DNA of 64,000 nucleotides from positions 2,854,019-2,918,018 of the forward strand of contig NZ_OOHN01000008.1 of NCBI RefSeq assembly GCF_900323545.1, written 5' to 3'. A model generated the notes under the pieces. That model ran no database searches. It was not told the DNA's origin and saw only the letters and a program-made list of their open reading frames with translations. The stretch's first letter is position 1. Each line of letters begins with the position of its first letter. The position numbers were made by a program, and so were the translations under genes. Source of the stretch: Actinomyces sp. Marseille-P3109. Lineage in GTDB: Bacteria; Actinomycetota; Actinomycetes; Actinomycetales; Actinomycetaceae. Below, piece after piece: positions 17,651 through 27,926 of the stretch.

Positions 17651-19318
17651 TCAGGCCAGGTGCCAGCGGGCGCCTGAGGGCGAGTCCTCGACGACGACGC
17701 CCGCCTGGGTCAGCTTGTCACGCAGGGCGTCGGCACGCGGCCAGTCCTTGGCGGCGCGGGCCTGGGCCCGCTCGTCGAGGTCGTGCTGGATGAGCCGGTC
17801 GAGGGTCTCCATGGCGGCGCCGCCCTGGGAGGAGCCGAGGCCGTCGAGGACACCGGTGCGCCAGGGCTCGGCCAGTGGGTCCAGGCCCAGGACGTCGAGC
17901 TGGGAGCGCAGGTCCAGGGCCAGACCGATCACCGCCTCGCGCTGGTCGGCGCTCGGCCCGGCCTCGGCCTTGGCGAGGGTCACGTTGAGGGCCTTGAGGG
18001 TGGCATGGACGACCGCCATGGCGCCGGCCAGGTTGAGATCCTCATCCATGGCGGCGGTGAACTCAGTCGGCAGGGCCCGGGCGCGCACCTGCTCGGCGGG
18101 GGCGTCGACGGGGTGAGGGGTGGCCTCGTGAGAACCGGCGGCCGCGTCGTCGGGCTGGGAGCCGGTGAGCTCGTAGGCCCGCAGGATCGCGCCGGACAGG
18201 CGCTCCCACAGGGCCTCGGCATCGGCCAGGGTCTCCTCGGAGAACTCCACGGTGGAGCGGTGGTGGACGGTACCCAGGGCCAGGCGCAGCACGGCGGCGT
18301 CGTAGCGCTTGAGCAGCTCGGCCACCACCAGGGAGTTGCCCAGCGACTTGCTCATCTTCTCGCCCTTGATGGTCACCCAGGCGTTGTGGACCCAGTGGCG
18401 CGCGAAGCCCCAGCCGGCGCCGTGGGACTGGGCCTGCTCGTTCTCGTGGTGCGGGAAGCGCAGGTCGATGCCGCCGCCGTGGATGTCGAAGGTCTCGCCC
18501 AGGTAGCGGCGCGACATGGCCGAGCACTCCAGGTGCCAGCCGGGCCGGCCCCGGCCCCAGGGGGCGTCCCAGGCGGCGTCGGCCGGCTCGGTGGGCTTGG
18601 CGGCCTTCCACAGGGCGAAGTCGCGCGGGTCGCGCTTGTCGGCCTCGACGTCGTCGTCCAGCTGGGACTCGTCCTCGGTGGTGGCCAGGTCCTCCAGGCG
18701 CTGGTTGGTGAGCGAGCCGTAGCCGGGCAGGGATCGCACGTCGTAGTAGACGTTGCCGGACTCGCCGATGTAGGCGTGGCCGGCATCCAGGAGGCGCTGG
18801 ACCAGGTCGATCATCTCGGGGATGTGGCCGGTGGCGCGCGGCTCGTAGGTGGGCGCCACCACGCCCAGGGCGCGATAGGCGGCGTCGAACTCCCGCTCGA
18901 AGCGCTGGGCCCAGGCCCACCACGGCTCCGGCGGCTGGGCGGCGGCCGACTTGGTGAGGATCTTGTCGTCGATGTCCGTGACGTTGCGGATGAGACGGAC
19001 CTCCTGGCCACTGCGCTCCAGCCAGCGACGCAGGACGTCGAAGGCGATGCCGCTGCGCATGTGGCCGATGTGGGGCGAGCCCTGGACGGTGGCACCACAC
19101 AGGTAGATCGTCACCAGGCCGGGGGTGGCCGTGGGGGCTAGCGGCACGACTGCGCGGGCGGCGGAGTCGTACAGGCTGAGGGCCAACTCGGCAGGTGCGC
19201 CCGCGGGTGTGAGGGACGCTGAGGGCACGGTGGCTGCCGCTGGGGACTGCGGGGGTGCGGCGGGCTCGGCAGACGCGTCGGACTGAGTGGGCTCAGTGGG
19301 TGTGGTGCTCACGGGCAC
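17651..19318 (-). CDS. cysS: Cysteinyl-tRNA synthetase
   Basis: 555 residues from a GTG at 19318. Class I signatures are present: the HIGH box HIGH at 83-86 and KMSKS at 321-325. The zinc ligands C74, C265, H290 and E294 fall in the expected YLCG, HLECS and [10 protein letters not shown] contexts. The enzyme charges tRNA-Cys. The N-terminal 42 residues are Ala/Pro/Ser/Thr-rich and beyond the usual family start, so a later start is possible though no ATG precedes the core. In line with ispF (upstream) and rlmB (downstream). Confidence 0.95.
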   Translation of the reverse strand: MPVSTTPTEPTQSDASAEPAAPPQSPAAATVPSASLTPAGAPAELALSLYDSAARAVVPLAPTATPGLVTIYLCGATVQGSPHIGHMRSGIAFDVLRRWLERSGQEVRLIRNVTDIDDKILTKSAAAQPPEPWWAWAQRFEREFDAAYRALGVVAPTYEPRATGHIPEMIDLVQRLLDAGHAYIGESGNVYYDVRSLPGYGSLTNQRLEDLATTEDESQLDDDVEADKRDPRDFALWKAAKPTEPADAAWDAPWGRGRPGWHLECSAMSRRYLGETFDIHGGGIDLRFPHHENEQAQSHGAGWGFARHWVHNAWVTIKGEKMSKSLGNSLVVAELLKRYDAAVLRLALGTVHHRSTVEFSEETLADAEALWERLSGAILRAYELTGSQPDDAAAGSHEATPHPVDAPAEQVRARALPTEFTAAMDEDLNLAGAMAVVHATLKALNVTLAKAEAGPSADQREAVIGLALDLRSQLDVLGLDPLAEPWRTGVLDGLGSSQGGAAMETLDRLIQHDLDERAQARAAKDWPRADALRDKLTQAGVVVEDSPSGARWHLA

Positions 19319-19525
19319 AGGCTACCTGGCCGCCGGCCACCGGTGTCCACCAGGCGGCAGTGGCTGTCCCCGAGGCTCGCACCAGGTCCTGTTGTAAGAG
19401 GGCGGGACGCTCGTGCGGCGCGCGTGGGGCCGTCATCTCCTCGCGATCGGACCTGAGGGCCGGGTGCCTGAGCCCCCGCAGCAGAAAGCGAGCCGCAGGG
19501 GGCGAGTGCGAGCGTCTCCGGTGGC

Positions 19526-20170
19526 TCAGCTGCGGCCGGCAGCCCCCGGTACCGGGTAGACCAGGGCGGTGGCGATGGCGAGCAGGCCCTCGGTGCGGCC
19601 CAGGAAGCCCAGGTGGTCGGTGGTGGTGGCGGTGAAGGAGACTCGGGCTGAGGCGGCCTCGGACAGGGCTCGGGAGGCCTCGGCGGAGCGGGCGGCCACG
19701 CGCGGGCGCTCGCCCACGAGCTGGACGGCGATGTTGCCGATCTCGAAGCCGGCCTCACGCACGCGGCGGGCGGCCTCACCCAGGAGCGTGGCCCCCGAGG
19801 CGCCCTTCCACTGCGGCTCGGCGGTGCCGAAGTTCGAGCCCATGTCGCCCAGCCCTGCGGCCGAGAACAGGGCGTCGCAGCAGGCGTGGGCGACGACGTC
19901 GCCGTCGGAGTGCCCGGCCAGGCCCACCTCGCCCGGCCACTCCAGACAGGCCAGATGCATGGGGGCACCGGAGTCGGTGGTGGCGAAGGCGTGCACGTCG
20001 GTGCCGATGCCGGTGCGAGGCAGGTACTGGGCGATCTGGTCCAGGTCGATCGTGGCCGGGCCGGCGGCGTGGCGCGCCCGGGAGCGGGAGGAGGTGGGCG
20101 CGGCGTCGACGGGTTCGGTGTGAGCGGGCTGGGCGGAGGGTTCTGACTGGTCTGGCTGGTGTTCGGGCAT
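19526..20170 (-). CDS. ispF: 2-C-methyl-D-erythritol 2,4-cyclodiphosphate synthase
   Basis: 214 residues; the IspF core begins near residue 52 after a hydrophilic extension. GIGTDVHAF holds the metal-binding Asp and His, [12 protein letters not shown] the second His, and [22 protein letters not shown] the C-terminal signature. It cyclises CDP-methylerythritol 2-phosphate in the non-mevalonate isoprenoid pathway. In many actinobacteria ispD lies just upstream; here that position is taken by a repeat-rich intergenic stretch, so ispD must be elsewhere. Confidence 0.94.
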   Translation of the reverse strand: MPEHQPDQSEPSAQPAHTEPVDAAPTSSRSRARHAAGPATIDLDQIAQYLPRTGIGTDVHAFATTDSGAPMHLACLEWPGEVGLAGHSDGDVVAHACCDALFSAAGLGDMGSNFGTAEPQWKGASGATLLGEAARRVREAGFEIGNIAVQLVGERPRVAARSAEASRALSEAASARVSFTATTTDHLGFLGRTEGLLAIATALVYPVPGAAGRS

Positions 20171-20301
20171 GGGCCGTGTCTACCAGATGTCTGCGGGCGT
20201 GATCCCGTGGACGGGGCCCCGGCCGCCGTCGGCCGGGCCGCTGCGCTGGCGGTCGGATGCGGTTCGATGTCGCCGACTGCCCCGGTGTCGGGCTGAAGGG
20301 G

Positions 20302-20420
20302 CGTGCACTGCACGAGGGTGGGGGTGTACTGGCCAGGGGTTGTCCGTACTGCACGAGCCCCGGACCTTCGTGGAGTACACCCGACTTTCGGCCAGTGGCA
20401 CCCCACCCTCGTGCAGTACG
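20302..20420. repeat. Nested inverted-repeat element (GTACTGCACGAGGGTGGGG family)
   Basis: The outer arms 20302-20334 and 20390-20420 are near-identical inverted copies of a 31-33 base unit. Inside them, 20346-20356 and 20368-20378 form a second, shorter hairpin (10 of 11 pairs) that carries the same GTACTGCACGA start. Further copies lie at 20598-20629 and 22008-22036. It can fold as a two-tier cruciform or RNA stem. Function unknown. Confidence 0.75.
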
Positions 20421-20533
20421 CGCTGGGTGACACCAGGGCGACTATGCGCGCCCCTTCAGCGACCGATCAAGGGAGCCCCTTTTCCGACAAGACGTCTGGC
20501 GACTCTCACGCCCGGGCAACCCGCTCCGCCCGC

Positions 20534-20578
20534 GTCTCGGATGTCATGACACCCGAAGTCCTCAGAAGCCATGAGACA
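20534..20578 (-). repeat. 45-bp solitary repeat, IS-end-like, copy 1
   Basis: Read on the minus strand from 20578 it begins TGTCTCATGGCTTCTGAG and matches 58325-58369 at about 38 of 45 positions. Each copy contains two imperfect direct repeats of TGTCATGGCTTCTGA. No transposase is beside either copy. Confidence 0.6.
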
Positions 20579-20597
20579 GCACGTGTGGACAACTTCT

Positions 20598-20629
20598 GGC
20601 CAGTACGCCCCGACCCTCGTGGAGTGCGG
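20598..20629 (-). repeat. Single copy of the GTACTGCACGAGGGTGGGG repeat family
   Basis: The plus strand reads ggccagtacgccccgaccc and onward, a diverged inverted copy of the unit at 20302-20334. It lies 105 bases before the AbiEi/DUF559-like gene. Confidence 0.6.
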
Positions 20630-20733
20630 AGTTTCGGGCCCGGTGCGGGACCACAGGTGCGGAAACGCGCGCTCAATCCACAGGGCTCATCGCAGCGGGT
20701 GCCCGACGACGTCGCAGTGCGCAGCCTTGAGGT

Positions 20734-21873
20734 ATGACACCACGATCATCGTCCCCCGGCTCTGCCCCAGATCTGCGCCCACGCCTGCTTCATACATCGC
20801 GCCGCTCCCGTGGATGCTGTCTTCCTTCTCTTGCCTGGATCCGCCTGGCGCGTGGTCACTACTGGTTGCCGGATCCTCATGCTGAGCGCTGGCAGCACCG
20901 TTACACCCTGTCGTTGGCGCGGGCCGTGGTTGCCCAGCGCAGCCAGTTCTCCACGGCCTATCTGTCTCACACCTCAGCGGCCCTGGCGCTTGATCTCGAC
21001 ATGTTCTCCCCGGAGCCTGACGTCTACCTCGCGGTGTCCAGTACTCCGGTGCAGGTCCACACCGTTCTGCCCCGCATCTGGATTCCGGCCCGTGGCACGC
21101 CCGTTCCGGTCCCAGAGGGCTCCTCGGAGTCCTCTCCTTGCCGGGACATCACCCTGTGGCGACGACGCCTCGTGTTGAAACCGGAAGAGGTCGCGTCCGT
21201 AGGACAGACGGTGACGACGACGGCGGTGCGCACGGCCTACGACTGCGCCTTCGACGAGCCCGCGCACAATGCGCTGTCCATCGCCGACTCCGTGCTGCGC
21301 CGCTGCTGCCAGCCGAACCGGGAGAGGCCCGAGCTGTGCGCTCCGGCGATTGCGCGAGTAAGACAGGAATGGGCACACATGCTCGAGCGTGAACCGAGGC
21401 GCCGCGGGGTGGCTCAGGCTCGGGCAGTGCTTGGCCTGGCGACGCCGTTCGCCGAGTCCGCGCTTGAGAGTGCGGTGCGGTGGCTGGTCCTCGTCCTGGG
21501 GCTGCCGATCCCGCAGGTGCAGTACCCCATCGACGCTCCCGAGGGACGCTGGTGGGTGGATCTGTGCTGGCCTAGGCGGAGACTCGTCCTGGAGGCCGAC
21601 GGCAGGAAGAAGTACCAGGGCTCCGAGGACCTGTGGAAGGAGAAGCGGCGCCAGGACTCGATCGAGGCGCAGGGGTGGACGGTGCTGCGCGTGTCCTACG
21701 GTGATCTGATGCGGCCCGACGGGCTCAGCAGGACGATCCTCACCAGGTTCCCGCCGGATCAGGTCGCACGCCTACGGCCCCGGCAAGGGCTGGCATGGAC
21801 GGGGATGCGGCTGGAGGAGGGCCTGCGTGAGGCCTCGTTGCTGGGGCGGCGGCTTCCCCGAGGAGCAGGCTGA
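20734..21873 (+). CDS. AbiEi-like winged-helix plus DUF559 (VSR/PD-(D/E)XK-like) protein
   Basis: 379 residues. The C-terminal part (about 245-345) is a DUF559-type restriction-endonuclease-like fold: FAESALESAVRWLV supplies the first acidic position, RWWVDLCWPRRRLVLEADG the D...E-x-D core, and KEKRRQDSIEAQGWTVLRVS the closing helix-strand. The N-terminal half, with SQFSTAYLSHTSAALALDL, resembles the winged-helix part of actinobacterial AbiEi-like antitoxin proteins. No AbiEii nucleotidyltransferase partner is adjacent, so it is an orphan. Nuclease activity is inferred. Copies of a dispersed palindromic repeat lie on both sides, suggesting a mobile or variable locus. Confidence 0.75.
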   Translation: MTPRSSSPGSAPDLRPRLLHTSRRSRGCCLPSLAWIRLARGHYWLPDPHAERWQHRYTLSLARAVVAQRSQFSTAYLSHTSAALALDLDMFSPEPDVYLAVSSTPVQVHTVLPRIWIPARGTPVPVPEGSSESSPCRDITLWRRRLVLKPEEVASVGQTVTTTAVRTAYDCAFDEPAHNALSIADSVLRRCCQPNRERPELCAPAIARVRQEWAHMLEREPRRRGVAQARAVLGLATPFAESALESAVRWLVLVLGLPIPQVQYPIDAPEGRWWVDLCWPRRRLVLEADGRKKYQGSEDLWKEKRRQDSIEAQGWTVLRVSYGDLMRPDGLSRTILTRFPPDQVARLRPRQGLAWTGMRLEEGLREASLLGRRLPRGAG

Positions 21874-22007
21874 GGCTTGTTCCGTGAGGTGAGGGCGATC
21901 GTCGTCGGCCGTTGGGCGTATGTTCCGGGAAACAGGAAAAGGGGCTGCGGGCCGCCTGATGGAGGCTGCTGATTCAGGGATCGCCGTGAGATCGGCCAGG
22001 TGGACCG

Positions 22008-22036
22008 CGTACTGCACGAGGGTGGGGTGCTACTGG
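22008..22036 (+). repeat. Single copy of the GTACTGCACGAGGGTGGGG repeat family
   Basis: Reads cgtactgcacgagggtgggg then tgctactgg, nearly identical to the outer arm of the element at 20302-20420. Located between two convergent genes, downstream of the DUF559 protein. The surrounding 230 bases hold no gene. Confidence 0.7.
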
Positions 22037-22104
22037 GGGAGGGCGGTGGTGGGGCTCGGCGGCGGTAAAGGGGCTGAAGCGGCCGGGCTGACCCGGGCGC
22101 CGCC

Positions 22105-22782
22105 TCAGGGCAGGCGCCAGTCGACGGGGGTCGCCCCCATCTCGGTGAGGATCGTGTTGGCGCGGCTGAAGGGGCGTGAGCCGAAGAACCCGCGCGAGGC
22201 GGACAGCGGGGACGGGTGAGGCGAGGCGATGATCGGCGTCTGCCCCAGCATCGGGGTCAGTGACTGCGCCGGGCGCCCCCACAGGATCGCCACGAGCGGG
22301 CCGCCGCGCTGAACCAGGGCCTCGATCGCGCGCTGCGTCACCTTCTCCCACCCCCAGCCCTTGTGCGAGGCCGGCGCCCCGGGCCGAACAGTGAGAACCC
22401 GGTTGAGCAGCATGACTCCCTGCTGGGACCACGGCGTCAGGTCGCCCGACGTCGGCTGGGGCACGCCCAGGTCGCTGACCAGCTCTCGGAAGATGTTCTC
22501 CAGGCTGCGCGGAGGCCGCACGCCGGGAGCCACGGAGAAACTCAGGCCCATGGGGTGACCCGGCGTGGGGTAGGGGTCCTGACCGACGATCAGGACGCGC
22601 ACATCGTCCATCGGGTAGGTGAAGGCGCGCAGCACGTCCGTTCCCGCCGGGAGGTACCCGGCGCCGGAGGCCACCTCCTCGCGCAGGCGCTCCCCGATCT
22701 CATGGATCATGGGCTCCACGGGGGCCAGGGCGCGTGCCCAGGAGGGGTCGATGAGCTCGGTGAGGGGCTTGGCGGTTGTCAC
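22105..22782 (-). CDS. ung: Uracil-DNA glycosylase, family 1
   Basis: 225 residues from a GTG. GQDPYP at 67-72 carries the water-activating Asp69, and [18 protein letters not shown] is the minor-groove intercalation loop with the catalytic His. [22 protein letters not shown] matches the LLLNxxLTV motif. It removes uracil from DNA to start base-excision repair. A second, unrelated uracil glycosylase (UdgB-like) lies at 45-46 kb. Divergent from the LytR_C gene. Confidence 0.95.
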   Translation of the reverse strand: MTTAKPLTELIDPSWARALAPVEPMIHEIGERLREEVASGAGYLPAGTDVLRAFTYPMDDVRVLIVGQDPYPTPGHPMGLSFSVAPGVRPPRSLENIFRELVSDLGVPQPTSGDLTPWSQQGVMLLNRVLTVRPGAPASHKGWGWEKVTQRAIEALVQRGGPLVAILWGRPAQSLTPMLGQTPIIASPHPSPLSASRGFFGSRPFSRANTILTEMGATPVDWRLP

Positions 22783-22905
22783 GCTGCGAGCCTAACGGCC
22801 CGCCGTCGGCCTTTGCAGGATCTTGCCGGCCCGATGCGCCGGTTCTGTGAGCGGGACGTAGTGATCAATACCCACGAACTGCGCTCGGACCGGTATCTTG
22901 AGAGT

Positions 22906-23550
22906 GTGAGCAACTATGACTACCCCGAGGACGAGTTCGACGTCGGCGAGGATGAAGGTCCGGTTCCCGTGGGCGTGCACCGCGCTCAGGTGCCTCGGTG
23001 GCGCAGCTGGGTGCCACTGCTGGCCATCATCATCATTGTCCCGGCGCTCGCCTGGGGCGCTGTGACGCTGTTCCTCAACGGCTCGGGAGGCGGCTCGTCG
23101 GACGCGGCCTCGTCGGCCCAGCCCGCCCAGAGCGGACAGGCCGGGAAGAGCCAGGGCTCGGGCGCGAAGTCCGGCGAGGCCTCCAAACCCGCCGACGGCA
23201 AGTCGGCCGACTCCTCGGCCAAGCCCAGCGCCAGTGCGTCCGCCAGCGCCTCCGGCAACGTCGACTTCAACACCGGGGTCACCGTGTCCAACGGGACGAC
23301 GACCAGCGGTCTGGCCAAGGGCGCCAGTGACAAGCTCACCAACGGGGGCTTCACCGCGGTGAGCGTTACCCCCGGGGTCTACGAGGGAGAGGAACCGGCC
23401 AAGTCGACGATCTACTTCAGCTCCCCGGAGAACCGTCCCGCCGCCGAGGAGATCGGCAGGAAGCTGGGGATCACCAACGTGGTGGAGAGCGCCGAGAACG
23501 CGCAGTCCAACCCGATCGTCGTCATCCTGCGCGATGACTACAAGGCGTAA
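22906..23550 (+). CDS. LytR_C-domain membrane protein
   Basis: 214 residues from GTG 22906. A cytoplasmic acidic N-terminus is followed by one TM segment at about 35-58 (SWVPLLAIIIIVPALAWGAVTLFL), then an Ala/Ser/Lys/Gln-rich low-complexity linker, and a LytR C-terminal domain (VDFNTGVTVSNGTTTSGLAKGAS...VVILRDDYKA). This domain accompanies LCP cell-wall ligases, but no LCP catalytic part is present. A TATCTT hexamer ends 7 bases before the GTG and there is no clear ribosome site, so the mRNA may be leaderless. Followed by a strong terminator. Confidence 0.82.
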   Translation: MSNYDYPEDEFDVGEDEGPVPVGVHRAQVPRWRSWVPLLAIIIIVPALAWGAVTLFLNGSGGGSSDAASSAQPAQSGQAGKSQGSGAKSGEASKPADGKSADSSAKPSASASASASGNVDFNTGVTVSNGTTTSGLAKGASDKLTNGGFTAVSVTPGVYEGEEPAKSTIYFSSPENRPAAEEIGRKLGITNVVESAENAQSNPIVVILRDDYKA

Positions 23551-23641
23551 CCCAGGGACCGCAGGTCACCGGCGCCTCCCAACCGCCTCCGGGTCCTGAC
23601 TCTCGCTGCGGCGCACCGCTCACCGCCACGGCAGCCCGTAC

Positions 23642-23672
23642 GGAGCCGGCCCGCGTATCGCGGGCCGGCTCC
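23642..23672 (+). terminator. Rho-independent-type terminator after the LytR_C gene
   Basis: Perfect 14-bp GC-rich stem (23642-23655 with 23659-23672) around a 3-base loop, followed by ttgtac. It separates the LytR_C gene from the groEL promoter region. Confidence 0.85.
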
Positions 23673-23723
23673 TTGTACATCGCTTCGCCGACGGAGGATT
23701 CGGTACGAATCAGATCTGAGCGC

Positions 23724-23750
23724 CTTGCACTCAAGGGCCGAGAGTGCCAG
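23724..23750. promoter_or_regulatory. CIRCE element 1 (HrcA operator)
   Basis: cTTGCACTC, nine bases, then GAGTGCCAG: a close match to the CIRCE consensus TTAGCACTC-N9-GAGTGCTAA. It lies about 170 bases upstream of groEL. Confidence 0.85.
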
Positions 23751-23758
23751 CATTGCGG

Positions 23759-23785
23759 CTAGCACTCGGGGTCCTCGAGTGACAA
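23759..23785. promoter_or_regulatory. CIRCE element 2 (HrcA operator)
   Basis: CTAGCACTC, nine bases, then GAGTGACAA: the second CIRCE match, only 8 bases after the first. The pair indicates HrcA repression released on heat shock. Confidence 0.88.
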
Positions 23786-23805
23786 CGCATCTACGAATGC
23801 ACTAA

Positions 23806-25545
<1,740 letters not shown>

Positions 25546-25613
25546 TCCGTGACTCGTCACGAGCCAGTCATCCCCAGGTAGCCCGGCCGCGACGCCGGCC
25601 GGGCCCCGGGACC

Positions 25614-25660
25614 AGCGGCGGGCCGTCTCTCACGTACGTGAGGGGCGGCCCGCCGCTTTG
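25614..25660 (+). terminator. groEL transcription terminator
   Basis: A 12-bp stem (25614-25625 with 25646-25657) whose loop holds a further self-complementary CTCACGTACGTGAG, ending in ttt. Another hairpin (25581-25589 with 25596-25604) precedes it. Confidence 0.85.
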
Positions 25661-25753
25661 CGCGCGCTGACGCCGCCCGCCGCAACGAGTACGGCGTGAG
25701 GAGCGTGGCGCGAGTGCAGGTGGTCGATCCCCATGACGTCGTCATGAACGGGC

Positions 25754-26119
25754 CTACCAGCCGGCCACGGGCCCGGGACTCGTGGCCGGTGCCGGGGCGG
25801 GTGCGGGCCCGGTGGCCGGCGCCGGCGTCGGGGTGGCGAAACGGCCCTGGTTCGTGGTCTCGGCGTCGTCATAGCAGACGGCGGCGTTGTCCAGGGCCAG
25901 GCTGATCTGGTCGAGGTTGGACTGCACCTGGAGCTGGGTGAGGTGCCAGTCGGATGCGCAGGTGGCCATGGAGTCTGAGGCCGTCCCCGTCCAGCAGGAC
26001 TGCAGCAAGCCGATATCGCCCCGCATGGCGTCGACCTCGGTCTGGATCGTGGCGATGCGGGTTCGGGTTCGGGCGGCGGTGTCGGCCACCGCCACGGTGT
26101 CGACGGAGTAGGTGGGCAT
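25754..26119 (-). CDS. WXG100/ESAT-6-like small protein with Pro/Ala tail
   Basis: 121 residues from ATG 26119, with aaagga upstream. A two-helix protein: VADTAARTRTRIATIQTEVDAMRGDIGLLQSCWTGTASDSM has the central W-T-G turn of WXG100 proteins, followed by the second helix QLQVQSNLDQISLALDNAA. Positions after it are a 30-residue Pro/Ala/Thr/Gly tail (about 92-121). WXG100 proteins are exported by type VII secretion as dimers. No EccC, EccD or partner gene is in the window, so it is an orphan. It converges with groEL. Confidence 0.78.
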   Translation of the reverse strand: MPTYSVDTVAVADTAARTRTRIATIQTEVDAMRGDIGLLQSCWTGTASDSMATCASDWHLTQLQVQSNLDQISLALDNAAVCYDDAETTNQGRFATPTPAPATGPAPAPAPATSPGPVAGW

Positions 26120-26319
26120 GTCTGGGTCCTTTCGTGAGAGGCGGCCCGAAGGCGGTGCTGTGTGCACTGTGCGCCTCTCACGGTAGGGGCGGACCCAAGA
26201 TGCGCGCCGAGCGAGGAATCAGCCCTGTGGACACGACCTGCAGGTGGCGGCCTGTGGCCCCGGAGGAGCCGCGGCCGCTCTGGCTCAGGCGGATGAGACG
26301 CCGATGAGACGTCCTGGAG

Positions 26320-27786
26320 CTAGAGGTCCCCGGCGCCGTCGTCGATGATCTCCTCGGTGATGGGGGTGATCTCGCCGGTGCGGGCCTCGCGCAGCTCCTT
26401 GGCCTCCTGGGTCTTGGCCCGCAGCTTCTCGGCGAGCTTGTCCCGCTCCGCCTGGACCCGGGCGCGGCGGTCGGCGGCGTCACCGGGACGGTTGCGCGAG
26501 CACATCAGCAGGTCGAGGTCGGCGATGCAGGACTCCATCGAGGTCGTGTGCGACATCGCCTCCTCACCGTCCTTGTCGTTCCGGGCCTCGCCACGGTCCG
26601 CGGGGATCTCGCCCGTCTGATGGGTGGAGGTCGACGCGGCGACCGGGATCCCCCGGGCAGGAGTGCGCGGTGATGGCGCGCTCAACGCGGACGGCGTCGA
26701 CGCTGGCGACGTCGGTGACGCCGGCGGAGTTGGTGACACGGCTGTCGCCCCGGAGCCCCCTCGCACCGGCTCCGCGGCTCCTGCCGGGGTCGTCGCCGAG
26801 GTGACCAGGGCTCTCAGGTTGGTGTCGATGCGCAGCGTGTTACCGTCCTGGGCCGGAAGAGTGGCAGGTGTGCTCGTCGGAGTGAGCGCCTGCAGACCCA
26901 GGGGCGGAGTACGGGGGGCGATCGAGGCGACGTCGTCGAGCCTCTCGCTCGCCGGACCGGGCCGACCGGTCTGACCAGTCTCAACTGAGGTGGGCGCCAG
27001 GACTTCGGGATCTGAGGAGGTGGTGCTCGCCGCCGGGGAGGCGAGGTCCGCGGCCGTCCCCGGGTCGCCTTGCCCGTTCTGCGCGCCGCGCTCGGCTGCG
27101 AGCTTGGTGAGCTTCTCGCTCAGGCGCCGCTTCTCCGCGGACAGGTTCTCCCGAGCCGCATGCTCCCAGCGTTGGCCGAGGGGCGAGTGGAAGAGATGAT
27201 CACGGTCCAGGAGCCGGGAGACGATCATCAGTCGCCCGCGCAGGTAATCCTCCAGAGGGATGTGGGAGTACTCCTCGCGCAGCAGGCGCACGTACTCCGC
27301 ATAGGTCTGTGGGTCCACGGACAGGGTCCCCAGGTCGGCGTCGATGAGCGCCTGGGCGTCGATGTCATGCTCGTCGAGCATGTGCCGCTTGAGGTTGACG
27401 ATGAGGCAGCACACCCGCTTGACCGTCTCCGCCGGGACGTCCAGGTGGCGCAGGTCCGCCTCGGCGAAGGCCGCCGAGGCGGTTTCGTCCTCGCCGCCGT
27501 TGCGGCGGCTGACCTCCTCGGCGTCGGCGGAGAAGACGCACCCGTGGTACCAGCAGGCGACCCGCATGATGTCCGGGTTGTGCGACTCCTCGGCCAGCTC
27601 GTCGACGCGCGCGAGCATGTCGATGAGGTGGCGAAGGTTGTGGAAGCGGCGGTCCGGCGTGGACCAGCGCTCAATGAGGAGCTCGCCGGCGGAGCGGATC
27701 GCCTCTGGGGGCTGCGTGGCGCCGAGCGCCTTCACCGAGCGGGTGAAGGCCGGAAGAAGCCACTGCGGTGCGTCGATGACACCCAT
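26320..27786 (-). CDS. HD-superfamily predicted metal-dependent phosphohydrolase (COG4339-like)
   Basis: 488 residues. The first 200 match the COG4339 pattern: RFHNLRHLIDML and ACWYHGCVF give the clustered His residues of a degenerate HD site, and ADLGTLSVDPQTYAEYVRLLREEYSHIP is the conserved later helix. Residues about 250-390 are low-complexity Pro/Ala/Ser/Thr. The C-terminus is charged and probably coiled coil (RRARVQAERDKLAEKLRAKT). Substrate unknown. The long C-terminal extension is unlike typical short (about 200-residue) members, so this may be a fusion. Confidence 0.75.
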   Translation of the reverse strand: MGVIDAPQWLLPAFTRSVKALGATQPPEAIRSAGELLIERWSTPDRRFHNLRHLIDMLARVDELAEESHNPDIMRVACWYHGCVFSADAEEVSRRNGGEDETASAAFAEADLRHLDVPAETVKRVCCLIVNLKRHMLDEHDIDAQALIDADLGTLSVDPQTYAEYVRLLREEYSHIPLEDYLRGRLMIVSRLLDRDHLFHSPLGQRWEHAARENLSAEKRRLSEKLTKLAAERGAQNGQGDPGTAADLASPAASTTSSDPEVLAPTSVETGQTGRPGPASERLDDVASIAPRTPPLGLQALTPTSTPATLPAQDGNTLRIDTNLRALVTSATTPAGAAEPVRGGSGATAVSPTPPASPTSPASTPSALSAPSPRTPARGIPVAASTSTHQTGEIPADRGEARNDKDGEEAMSHTTSMESCIADLDLLMCSRNRPGDAADRRARVQAERDKLAEKLRAKTQEAKELREARTGEITPITEEIIDDGAGDL

Positions 27787-27926
27787 GGGTCAGTCTCCGT
27801 GTTGGAAATGGAACGCGTGCCATCGTAGGACTGTCCTCGCCGCAACGTCGACGTGACACAGTGTCTCACGCACCACTCTTGCGGAGTCTCTGAGGGGAGC
27901 CTGACGGCACAGCACGGGCTCTCGCC

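Noticed and set aside
20302..20629. Possible CRISPR array from the repeated 30-base units
   Set aside because: Copies are inverted, irregularly spaced and diverged, with no constant spacer length and no cas genes.
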